Shown here: positions 1 to 5,389 of the stretch, piece after piece | Layout of the letters: each line of letters opens with the position of its first letter | Numbering within the stretch: position 1 is the stretch's first letter | Assembly: GCA_005882155.1 (NCBI GenBank) | Contig: VBCQ01000068.1 | Location: 9,348 to 16,192, forward strand | Length of the DNA stretch: 6,845 nucleotides | From: Betaproteobacteria bacterium | Lineage (GTDB): Bacteria; Pseudomonadota; Gammaproteobacteria; Burkholderiales; Burkholderiaceae_C | Reading direction: 5' to 3' | Position numbers and translations under genes: made by a program | Notes under the pieces: model-generated | Told to the model about the DNA's origin: nothing | The model's input: the letters and a program-made list of their open reading frames with translations, nothing else | Database searches by the model: none

Positions 1-618
1 CACGTTGACTTTCGCCGCATAGTCCTTCGCATCGAAGCGTTGCAATTGCAATTCGCGCTGCTGAAAGAACGCGTCGAGCGCAGCGCCGGTGACGGCGTTG
101 GTCGCGAACACCGTGCCGGCTATGCCTTGCAGCACCTGGCGCACCGACAGGTCCTGGCGCAGCCGCTCGACGAACATCTCGGACGTCATGCCCATCGCGC
201 TCAGCGCGTCTTTGTTGATCCAGCCATCGGGATCCCGCAACGGCGCGAACTGCGGATCGGTCTTGAACAGCCGCAGCAAGCGGTCAGTGGTCGTCGTCAG
301 GTTGAGCTTGTCGGCCGCTGCCCGCAACACGTGATCGCGGACGAGGCCTTCGAGCGCCTGCTGTCGCAGCTCAGGAGTGTCGAGCAGCTTCACGTCGACG
401 CCGGGCATCTGGCGCCGATAGCGCTCGATCTGGTTGCGATGCGCGTTGTCCCACTCGGCCTGCGTGATCGAGCGGCCGGCGACCTTCGCAACCGCGGTGT
501 TCTCGCCGCCGGTGAATCGGCTGTAGCCCTGGATGCCGAAGAAGACGAACGACGGAAAGATCAACAGCACCAGAACGAACTGGAACAAGCGGGTGTGCGT
601 GCGGACGAAATCAAACAT
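1..618 (-). CDS. ppiD: PpiD-type periplasmic folding chaperone / peptidyl-prolyl isomerase, N-terminal part
   Basis: The window shows the first 206 codons; the rest runs off the left edge. PpiD is an inner-membrane-anchored chaperone that faces the periplasm near the Sec translocon and helps outer-membrane and periplasmic proteins fold. The protein begins MFDFVRTHTR, followed by one hydrophobic segment at about residues 11-29 (FQFVLVLLIFPSFVFFGI), the uncleaved signal anchor typical of PpiD. Residues from about 40 onward (VAKVAGRSITQAEWDNAHR and beyond) match the SurA-N-like helical chaperone region. The parvulin isomerase domain would lie in the missing part, so its activity cannot be judged. 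The ATG at 616-618 is preceded by GAGG six bases upstream, and its N-terminus matches family members. It follows hupB and tRNA-Val, agreeing with the known hupB-ppiD order in enterobacteria. Confidence 0.93.
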   Translation of the reverse strand, partial: MFDFVRTHTRLFQFVLVLLIFPSFVFFGIQGYSRFTGGENTAVAKVAGRSITQAEWDNAHRNQIERYRRQMPGVDVKLLDTPELRQQALEGLVRDHVLRAAADKLNLTTTTDRLLRLFKTDPQFAPLRDPDGWINKDALSAMGMTSEMFVERLRQDLSVRQVLQGIAGTVFATNAVTGAALDAFFQQRELQLQRFDAKDYAAKVNV

Positions 619-689
619 CGAAGGCCTCGAACGATGAGCCGGAATTCTTGCAACGCGCAGTGCGCTGCAGCAGCTCGCTGCAAAAGCGA

Positions 690-715
690 CAAAGGCGAAC
701 CGAGGTTCGCCTTTG
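690..715 (-). terminator. Perfect hairpin, probable terminator after hupB-tRNA-Val
   Basis: A perfect inverted repeat: AAAGGCGAAC, four-base loop, GTTCGCCTTT, extended by one C-G pair. On the minus strand the stem is followed by GTCGCTTTTG, so the T-run begins a few bases after the stem rather than directly at its foot. It lies 68 nt past the tRNA 3' end and 71 nt before the ppiD start, where a terminator or attenuator would separate the tRNA transcript from ppiD. The imperfect T-tract keeps the confidence moderate. Confidence 0.5.
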
Positions 716-783
716 CGGGATGGGGCTTGCCGGGATTCTAGCCGAGCGGTTCACACGATACCGAGTGTGCAAGCCTGTCGAGG

Positions 784-859
784 TGGTGGGTGCTGAGGGG
801 CTCGAACCCCCGACCTACGCCTTGTAAGGGCGCCGCTCTACCAGCTGAGCTAAGCACCC
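784..859 (-). tRNA. tRNA-Val, anticodon UAC
   Basis: A 76-nt tRNA with the CCA end encoded. The acceptor stem is GGGTGCT paired with AGCACCC, with A73 then CCA. The D arm begins GCTCAGCTGGTAGAGC. The anticodon stem GCGCC/GGCGT (one G-U pair) carries the loop CTTACAA, placing TAC at positions 34-36 (window 824-826). The T arm is GGGGG-TTCGAGC-CCCTC (one G-U pair). It reads GUA and, when modified at U34, other valine codons. Only 11 nt separate it from the hupB stop codon and no terminator is visible between them, so it is probably cut out of a hupB transcript. Confidence 0.97.
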
Positions 860-870
860 GGGTCATGCGG

Positions 871-1143
871 TCAGTTGACTGCGTCCTTGAGCGCCTTGCC
901 GGGGCGGAACTTCGGCACCTTCGCCGCCTTGATCTTGATCGTGGCGCCGGTTCGCGGGTTGCGGCCGGCACGTGCGGCGCGCTTGCTAACGCTGAAGGTA
1001 CCGAAGCCCACCAGCGACACGCTGTTGTTCTTCTTCAGCGTTGTCTTCACGCCGCCGATCAGGGCTTCGAGCGCACGCGTGGCTGCCGCTTTGGAAATAT
1101 CGGCCTGCTTGGCGATGTGCTCGATCAATTCGGATTTGTTCAC
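871..1143 (-). CDS. hupB: DNA-binding protein HU-beta
   Basis: A 90-residue protein, exactly the length of E. coli HU-beta, with its typical ending (GKALKDAVN). HU is a small dimeric nucleoid protein that bends DNA with little sequence preference and supports replication, recombination and transcription. The N-terminal helices (NKSELIEHIAKQADISKAAA), the central VGFGTF strand at residues 45-50 and the DNA-binding arm motif GRNPRTG at 60-66, with Pro63 as the intercalating residue, are all present. An in-frame ATG lies 24 codons upstream, but the GTG at 1141-1143 is chosen because it gives the standard N-terminus and sits 7 nt after a strong GAGAGGGGG ribosome binding site. A near-consensus promoter precedes it; tRNA-Val follows after 11 nt. 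Its usual gammaproteobacterial neighbour lon is absent here; a tartrate dehydrogenase gene stands upstream instead. Confidence 0.97.
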   Translation of the reverse strand: MNKSELIEHIAKQADISKAAATRALEALIGGVKTTLKKNNSVSLVGFGTFSVSKRAARAGRNPRTGATIKIKAAKVPKFRPGKALKDAVN

Positions 1144-1150
1144 GAAGGTA

Positions 1151-1159
1151 CCCCCTCTC
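1151..1159 (-). promoter_or_regulatory. Strong ribosome binding site that fixes the GTG start of hupB
   Basis: On the minus strand GAGAGGGGG is followed by TACCTTC (7 nt) and GTG. The purine-rich block pairs well with the 3' end of 16S rRNA and decides in favour of the GTG at 1143 over the ATG 72 nt upstream, which lacks such a site and would add a tail not found in HU proteins. Confidence 0.85.
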
Positions 1160-1226
1160 AAAGGTGTCTCACAAGGATTCTGGATGGTGATTGGCCGCGC
1201 GTTGGTGGGCGTCACGGGTCGATTTG

Positions 1227-1255
1227 ATTACAGCCGTGCGACCCTCCAGTGTCAA
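1227..1255 (-). promoter_or_regulatory. Sigma70 promoter of hupB-tRNA-Val
   Basis: On the minus strand a perfect -35 box TTGACA (1255-1250) is followed by a 17-nt spacer and the -10 box TGTAAT (1232-1227), five of six bases matching TATAAT. Transcription would start near 1220, giving a leader of roughly 76 nt before the hupB GTG. This is the best promoter match I found in the window and fits an abundant protein such as HU. It is predicted from sequence only. Confidence 0.8.
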
Positions 1256-1267
1256 GCGCGGAAGCGG

Positions 1268-1294
1268 ATTCTATGCGTAATCACCTGCTGTCAT
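1268..1294 (-). promoter_or_regulatory. Possible second, upstream hupB promoter
   Basis: On the minus strand ATGACA (1294-1289) and TAGAAT (1273-1268) each match the sigma70 boxes at five of six positions, but the spacer is only 15 nt, shorter than usual. E. coli hupB is known to have several tandem promoters, so a second start is plausible, but the spacing makes this weak. Confidence 0.25.
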
Positions 1295-1361
1295 TTGTGG
1301 GTCGCGCGCGTGCTTCCTCGCTTGACAACGCATCGACCCGGGCATAGTTCACGCGCCCCTG

Positions 1362-2447
1362 TCACAGCGCGTTTGCGATTGCCCGGCCGACGTCGATCGT
1401 GCTCGCGTCGCCGCCGAGATCGGGCGTGCGTGGAGCGCCCGACGCGGGCTCGAGCGCTGCTTCGATCGCACGCAGGATCGCGTCGTGCGCGGCACGTTCG
1501 CCGAGAAAGTCAAGCAGCATCGCGCCCGACCAGATCTGCCCGATCGGGTTGGCGACGCCGCGCCCCGCGATGTCGGGCGCCGACCCATGCACCGGCTCGA
1601 ACAGCGACGGCCACTGGCGCGTCGGGTTCAGGTTGGCCGACGGTGCGATGCCGATCGTGCCGGTGCAGGCCGGCCCGAGGTCGCTCAAGATGTCGCCGAA
1701 CAGGTTGCTCGCGACGACGACGTCGAAGGCTTGCGGCCGTTGCACGAAGTGAGCGGTGAGGATGTCGATGTGGAAGCGGTCGACGCTGACCTGCGGGTAC
1801 GCCTGGGCCATCGCCTCGACGCGCTCGTCCCAGTACGGCATCGTGATCGAGATGCCGTTCGATTTCGTCGCCGACGTGAGCTTGCGGCGCGGCCGCGACT
1901 GCGCAAGCTCGAACGCGAACTTCAGCACCCGGTCGACGCCGACGCGCGACATCACCGTCTCCTGGATCACGATCTCGCGCTCGGTGCCTTCGTACATGCG
2001 CCCGCCGATGCTCGAGTACTCGCCCTCGGTGTTCTCGCGAACGATCAGCATGTCGATCTCACCGGGTGCGAGCGGCCGCCCGTCGCGCTTGACCAGCGGC
2101 GAGCGCACGCCCGGCATCAGCCGCGCCGGCCGCAGGTTGACATACTGGTCAAACTCGCGGCGGAACTTGAGCAGCGAGCCCCACAACGACACATGGTCGG
2201 GTATCTTTTGCGGCCAGCCGACCGCGCCGAAGAAGATCGCATCGTGACTGCCGATGCGCGCCTTCCAGTCGTCTGGAAGCATCTGGCCGTGACGCTCGTA
2301 GTAGTCCCAGCTCGCGAAGTCGAAGTGGTCGAATTTCAGCTCGATGCCGAAGCGGCTCGCGGCGGCTTCGAGAACGCGCAGGCCTTCGGGCATCACTTCG
2401 CGGCCGATGCCGTCGCCGGCGATGACGGCAATGCGATGGGTCGTCAT
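1362..2447 (-). CDS. ttuC: Tartrate / D-malate dehydrogenase (decarboxylating, IPMDH-like family)
   Basis: A 361-residue member of the isocitrate/isopropylmalate dehydrogenase family, close in length and sequence to E. coli DmlA (also called TtuC/YeaU) and Pseudomonas tartrate dehydrogenase. Such enzymes use NAD+ and a divalent metal to oxidise D-malate to pyruvate and CO2, and act on tartrates. Visible features: the nucleotide-binding start GDGIGREVMPEG (11-22); LWGSLLKFRREFDQYVNLRP (89-108), characteristic of the DmlA/TtuC branch rather than LeuB; VRENTEGEYSS with catalytic Tyr144; TSATKSNG with Lys195; metal-binding Asp228, Asp252 and Asp256; and the family signature in NLFGDILSDLGPACTGTIG (248-266). 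The ATG at 2447 overlaps the TGA of the upstream dehalogenase gene by 4 nt (ATGA), indicating translational coupling. A start further upstream would run deep into that gene. True substrate among tartrate, D-malate and related 2-hydroxyacids is not decided by sequence; no DmlR-type regulator is in view. Confidence 0.93.
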   Translation of the reverse strand: MTTHRIAVIAGDGIGREVMPEGLRVLEAAASRFGIELKFDHFDFASWDYYERHGQMLPDDWKARIGSHDAIFFGAVGWPQKIPDHVSLWGSLLKFRREFDQYVNLRPARLMPGVRSPLVKRDGRPLAPGEIDMLIVRENTEGEYSSIGGRMYEGTEREIVIQETVMSRVGVDRVLKFAFELAQSRPRRKLTSATKSNGISITMPYWDERVEAMAQAYPQVSVDRFHIDILTAHFVQRPQAFDVVVASNLFGDILSDLGPACTGTIGIAPSANLNPTRQWPSLFEPVHGSAPDIAGRGVANPIGQIWSGAMLLDFLGERAAHDAILRAIEAALEPASGAPRTPDLGGDASTIDVGRAIANAL

Positions 2448-3337
2448 TCGTTGACTCCTTGCTTGAAGAACTGCCGCATCTCGCCCAGCAAGGCGAGCGG
2501 CTGTTCCTCGGCGATGTAGTGGCCGCAATCGAGCGGGCGGCCGGCGACCTGCGTCGCCGCGGCCTGCCACAGCTCCAGCACGTCGAAGCAGTGCGCCACC
2601 GTGCCATGCGCTCCCCACAGCACGCGCAGCGGCGCGACCACGCGCACGCCGGCCGCGCGGTCGGCGCGATCATGGTCGAGGTCGATCGACGCCGAGGCGC
2701 GATAGTCCTCGCAGATCGCGGTAGCGCTGCCGCGCTGCGCGATGCAGCGCTCGTACTCGCCCATCGCCTGCGGATCGAAAGCGCCGAGGCCGGCGTGGCG
2801 ACGGCCCATCGCAGTGCGCAAGTAGGCGGTCGGGTTGCTCTCGATCAGGCGCTCGGGCAAGGGCGGCGGCTGGATCAGGAAGAACCAGTGCCAGTAGGCG
2901 CGGGCGAACGCCTCGGTCGTGCCTTCGTACATCGCGAGCGTCGGCGCGATATCGAGCAGCATCATGCGAAGCACGCGCTGCGGGTGATCGAGGGCGAGGC
3001 GGTGGGCGACGCGAGCCCCGCGGTCATGGGCGCAGATGTCGAACTGCGTGTGGCCGAGCTGCGCCATCACGGCGATGGCGTCCTGTGCCATCGCGCGCTT
3101 GCTGTAGCTCGCATGAACTGCGTCGGCGGGCGGCCGCGACGAGTCGCCGTAGCCGCGCAGATCGAGCGCGACCACGCTGAAGTCGTGCGCCAGCTCTTGC
3201 GCCACGCGGTGCCACATCACATGCGTCTGCGGGTGTCCATGCAAGAGCAGCAGCGGCGGACCGCTGCCCCCGATGCGGCCGCGGATGACCATGCCTTGAG
3301 GGAGTGCGAAACGACGCGATTCGTAGGATTCGAACAT
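2444..3337 (-). CDS. Alpha/beta hydrolase, haloacetate (fluoroacetate) dehalogenase type
   Basis: A 297-residue alpha/beta-hydrolase resembling haloacetate dehalogenases (DehH1 and the fluoroacetate dehalogenases of Burkholderia sp. FA1 and RPA1163), soluble with no signal peptide. These enzymes replace the halogen of a 2-haloacetate by hydroxyl, giving glycolate. Visible: the oxyanion region LLLLHGHPQTHVMW (29-42); nucleophile motif AHDRGARV with Asp105, and Arg106 and Arg109 that would grip the carboxylate; Asp129 (LLDI), the third member of the triad; His150-Trp151 (AYWHWFFL) and Tyr212 (CEDYRA), matching the halide-binding trio; and catalytic His273 (CGHYIAEE). These correspond, by recalled alignment, to Asp104, Arg105/108, Asp128, His149, Trp150, Tyr212 and His271 of FA1. 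Position 35 is His where I recall Phe. Start MFESYESRRF resembles the FA1 N-terminus; no clear ribosome binding site precedes it. It lies 27 nt after the transporter gene and overlaps ttuC by 4 nt. An epoxide hydrolase or other hydrolase remains possible. Confidence 0.82.
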   Translation of the reverse strand: MFESYESRRFALPQGMVIRGRIGGSGPPLLLLHGHPQTHVMWHRVAQELAHDFSVVALDLRGYGDSSRPPADAVHASYSKRAMAQDAIAVMAQLGHTQFDICAHDRGARVAHRLALDHPQRVLRMMLLDIAPTLAMYEGTTEAFARAYWHWFFLIQPPPLPERLIESNPTAYLRTAMGRRHAGLGAFDPQAMGEYERCIAQRGSATAICEDYRASASIDLDHDRADRAAGVRVVAPLRVLWGAHGTVAHCFDVLELWQAAATQVAGRPLDCGHYIAEEQPLALLGEMRQFFKQGVNE

Positions 3338-3364
3338 GGCGCGATTGTGCGGCCTCGGACTTTG

Positions 3365-4255
3365 CTAGCGGACCGGTGTGCGAACCACGAGCGCGACGCC
3401 AACGGCGGTCAGCGCCATGCCGAGCACCATCGACGAGGTTAGCGGCTCGCCGAAGGTCAGCCACGCCATCAGCGCGGTGACCGGTGGCACGAGATACAGC
3501 AGGCTCGTGACCTGCGTCGCTGCGCCGCGCTGGATCAGCAGATAGAGCAGCGAGCTGCCGCCCAAGGTCATGCCGAGCACCGACCACGCCATCGCGCCGA
3601 TGAAGGCCGGATGCCAGACGATGGGCTCGCGCTCGAGCAGCGCCAGCGGCAGGCTGACAACGAACGCAGCGAGCAGCTGCACGGTGTTGGCGGTGCGCAC
3701 GTCGCACGGCGCGACGAATCGCTTCTGGTACAGCGTGCCGACGGTGATCGACAACAGCGCGACGATCGCGAGCGACAGGTTCCACGGCGTCACCTCGCCG
3801 ACGCCGAGCTTGTGCCAGACGACCAGCGTCAGCCCGACGAGGCCGAGCAGCAAACCGAGCCACTGCCGCATCGACACATGGTCGCGCTTGTCGGCGTTGG
3901 CGATCGAGCTGATCCACAGCGCGGTCAGCACCGGCTGCAGTCCGACCAGCAGCGCGACGGTGCCGGCGCCGATGCCCGCCTTGATCGCCGCCCAGACGCC
4001 GCCGAGGTAGCCGGCATGGATCAGCGTGCCGGTGATGGCGAGATGCAGCCATTGCGCGCGGCCCTGCGGCCAGGCGGCATGCGCCAGCGCGATCCAGACG
4101 CCGAAGCACGCGACCGACAAGGCATAGCGAACGACCAGAAAGCTGAACGGCGGCGCGTGCGGCATCGCCAGGCGGGCGACGATGAAGCCGGTGCTCCAGA
4201 TCAACACGAACACCCACGGCATCGCGCGCCGCAGCGCCTTCTCGCGCGTCTCCAC
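3365..4255 (-). CDS. EamA / DMT-family inner-membrane transporter
   Basis: A 296-residue membrane protein with about ten hydrophobic segments (roughly 12-30, 36-58, 68-88, 95-117, 133-149, 158-176, 188-206, 217-240, 248-266, 273-291), arranged as two EamA repeats. Typical drug/metabolite transporter patterns are seen at the ends of the repeats: ALLVGLQPVLTAL (101-113) and LVPPVTALMAWLTFGEPLT (255-273). Members export or import amino acids, metabolites or drugs; the substrate cannot be read from the sequence. The GTG at 4253-4255 lies 31 nt after pgsA and lacks an obvious ribosome binding site. A start at the ATG of residue 12 is possible but would trim the first membrane segment closely. Placement before the dehalogenase and tartrate dehydrogenase genes suggests, without proof, transport of an organic acid handled by them. 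Confidence 0.88.
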   Translation of the reverse strand: METREKALRRAMPWVFVLIWSTGFIVARLAMPHAPPFSFLVVRYALSVACFGVWIALAHAAWPQGRAQWLHLAITGTLIHAGYLGGVWAAIKAGIGAGTVALLVGLQPVLTALWISSIANADKRDHVSMRQWLGLLLGLVGLTLVVWHKLGVGEVTPWNLSLAIVALLSITVGTLYQKRFVAPCDVRTANTVQLLAAFVVSLPLALLEREPIVWHPAFIGAMAWSVLGMTLGGSSLLYLLIQRGAATQVTSLLYLVPPVTALMAWLTFGEPLTSSMVLGMALTAVGVALVVRTPVR

Positions 4256-4286
4256 GGTTACGCCGGAACTCGGCGACGATGCAGGC

Positions 4287-4853
4287 TCATCGCGCCTTGG
4301 CGCGAATTTCGGGCAGCGCCTTCTGCAGGTAGTAAATCATCGACCAGATGGTCAGCACGGCCGAGATGTCGATCAGCACGGTCCCCCAGAGCTGGGTGTC
4401 GATCAGTCCGAACAGCGTGCCGTGAAACAGCAGGAACGGGATCGCGACCATCTGCACCACCGTCTTCACCTTGCCGAGCATGTGAACGGCGACGCTGCGC
4501 GAAGCGCCGATGTGCGCCATCCATTCGCGCAAAGCCGAGATCGCGATCTCGCGGCCGATGATGATGAGCGCGACGAGCGCGTGCAATCGATTCAGATGCA
4601 CGAGCACGAGCAAGGCCGCGCAGACGAGGAACTTGTCGGCCACCGGATCGAGGAACGCGCCGAACGACGAGGTCATGTTCAGCTTGCGCGCGAGGAAGCC
4701 GTCGGCCCAGTCGGTCAGCGCGACGACGATGAACAGCACCGTCGCGATCAGGTTGCGCATCGGGTCGTCCAACCCGAGGTAGAACACCCCGACGATGAGT
4801 GGAATCGCGACGATGCGCGCCCAGGTCAACAGGGTCGGGAGGTTGAAGAACAT
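4287..4853 (-). CDS. pgsA: CDP-diacylglycerol-glycerol-3-phosphate 3-phosphatidyltransferase
   Basis: A 188-residue inner-membrane enzyme that makes phosphatidylglycerol phosphate from CDP-diacylglycerol and glycerol-3-phosphate, the committed step toward phosphatidylglycerol and cardiolipin. The CDP-alcohol phosphotransferase motif D-x2-D-G-x2-A-R-x8-G-x3-D-x3-D is complete: Asp48, Asp51, Gly52, Ala55-Arg56, Gly65, Asp69 and Asp73. The start FFNLPTLLTWARI closely resembles E. coli PgsA, and GREIAISALREWMA (100-113) is also conserved. Hydrophobic segments lie at about 12-28, 34-47, 74-100, 129-150 and 158-175. An upstream in-frame start at 4964 would overlap the lipoprotein gene by 70 nt and add an unrelated charged tail, so the ATG at 4853 is preferred although no strong ribosome binding site is visible. 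It begins 41 nt after the lipoprotein stop. Confidence 0.95.
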   Translation of the reverse strand: MFFNLPTLLTWARIVAIPLIVGVFYLGLDDPMRNLIATVLFIVVALTDWADGFLARKLNMTSSFGAFLDPVADKFLVCAALLVLVHLNRLHALVALIIIGREIAISALREWMAHIGASRSVAVHMLGKVKTVVQMVAIPFLLFHGTLFGLIDTQLWGTVLIDISAVLTIWSMIYYLQKALPEIRAKAR

Positions 4854-4894
4854 GCCGGCATTGTTGCCGAAGTCTTCAACGCGAGCCGACTCCG

Positions 4895-5389
4895 CTATTC
4901 GTCGAGGGTCCGCGGCTTGAACTTGCGCTCGTCGTCGAAGAGGAAGGTCTCGCTGAATTTCCACGGCCTAGGCAATCGCGACACGTCGCCGAACGGCGCG
5001 GCGCGGCGCATCGCGTCGATCGCGAGCTGGACCGTGTCCTTTGCCTGAGTCGGAGTGCGCAGCACGTCGATGCGGCGGATGCTGCCGTCGCCGTTCAGCT
5101 CGACCTCGAGCACCGGAATCGCGAGCAGCATGTCGGGCACCGCGCCGGTGTAAGTGCCGCCTGGGTTGGCAGCGACGAGGCGGCGTGCGGCCTGCAGGCG
5201 CACGTCGCTCCAGCTGCGGACGGTGTAGGGCGCTGCGAGCTTCGCGGTGCCGGCCGGCAAGGCTTTGGTTGCGGTGCTTGGTGACGTCACGGTAGGTGCC
5301 GGCGGCGGCGCGCGCGATGCGCAAGCGCTCAACGCAACGGTCAACGCCAACATCATCCGCAACTTCGAACGCGATTCAATGCAAGGCAC
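4895..5389 (-). CDS. Small lipoprotein with a TonB-C-like domain
   Basis: A 164-residue protein I do not recognise by name. The N-terminus has basic residues (SRSKLR), a hydrophobic core MMLALTVA and the lipobox LSAC, so signal peptidase II should cleave before Cys23 and leave a lipid-anchored envelope protein. A Pro/Thr/Ser/Ala-rich linker follows (about 26-48). Residues about 80-152 resemble the TonB C-terminal fold: PVLEVELNGDGSIRRIDVLR, then the helix TVQLAIDAMRRAAPFG and the strand WKFSETFLF. Ala24 after the Cys, not Asp, suggests outer-membrane sorting by the +2 rule. The GTG at 5387-5389 is chosen because GGAG lies 7 nt before it and it gives a proper signal peptide; ATGs at 5356 and 5353 would leave almost no charged n-region. 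The gene overlaps the uvrC end by 14 nt and precedes pgsA. It may act in envelope protein interaction, but no function is established by the sequence. Confidence 0.78.
   Translation of the reverse strand: MPCIESRSKLRMMLALTVALSACASRAPPPAPTVTSPSTATKALPAGTAKLAAPYTVRSWSDVRLQAARRLVAANPGGTYTGAVPDMLLAIPVLEVELNGDGSIRRIDVLRTPTQAKDTVQLAIDAMRRAAPFGDVSRLPRPWKFSETFLFDDERKFKPRTLDE

Noticed and set aside
40..741. Plus-strand open frame (233 codons) opposite ppiD
   Set aside because: The opposite strand encodes a clear PpiD N-terminus with its membrane anchor; the plus-strand frame has no family resemblance.
1299..1339. GGGTCG...CGACCC inverted repeat after ttuC as an operon terminator
   Set aside because: The loop is about 20 nt, the stem has a mismatch, and no T-run follows on the minus strand; termination here could be Rho-dependent.
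1322..1350. TTGACA on the plus strand at 1322-1327 as a possible divergent promoter
   Set aside because: At 17-nt spacing the -10 position reads TAGTTC, a poor match, and no plus-strand gene follows.
1362..2447. LeuB (3-isopropylmalate dehydrogenase) as the identity of this gene
   Set aside because: The LWGSLLKFRREFDQYVNLRP and TSATKSNG segments are those of the tartrate/D-malate branch, and no leuC, leuD or leuA gene is nearby.
1485..2519. Long open frame (344 codons) on the plus strand opposite ttuC
   Set aside because: It lies opposite a gene with intact family motifs. The Arg/Asp/Ala/His-rich translation is typical of an antisense frame in GC-rich DNA and shows no domain.
1362..2618. 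Longer ttuC start at 2618
   Set aside because: It would overlap the dehalogenase by 175 nt and add a sequence with no counterpart in TtuC/DmlA; the ATG at 2447 matches the family start and forms the ATGA overlap.
2459..3442. Long plus-strand open frame (327 codons) opposite the dehalogenase
   Set aside because: Antisense shadow of a gene whose catalytic residues are all present; low-complexity Arg/His/Ala content and no recognisable motif.
3611..4561. Plus-strand open frame (316 codons) opposite the transporter and pgsA
   Set aside because: Gln/Arg/Asp-rich translation spanning the boundary of two real genes, as expected of the complement of hydrophobic codons.
4287..4964. Longer pgsA start at 4964
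   Set aside because: It would add 37 charged residues unlike PgsA proteins and overlap the lipoprotein gene by 70 nt; the ATG at 4853 gives the family N-terminus.
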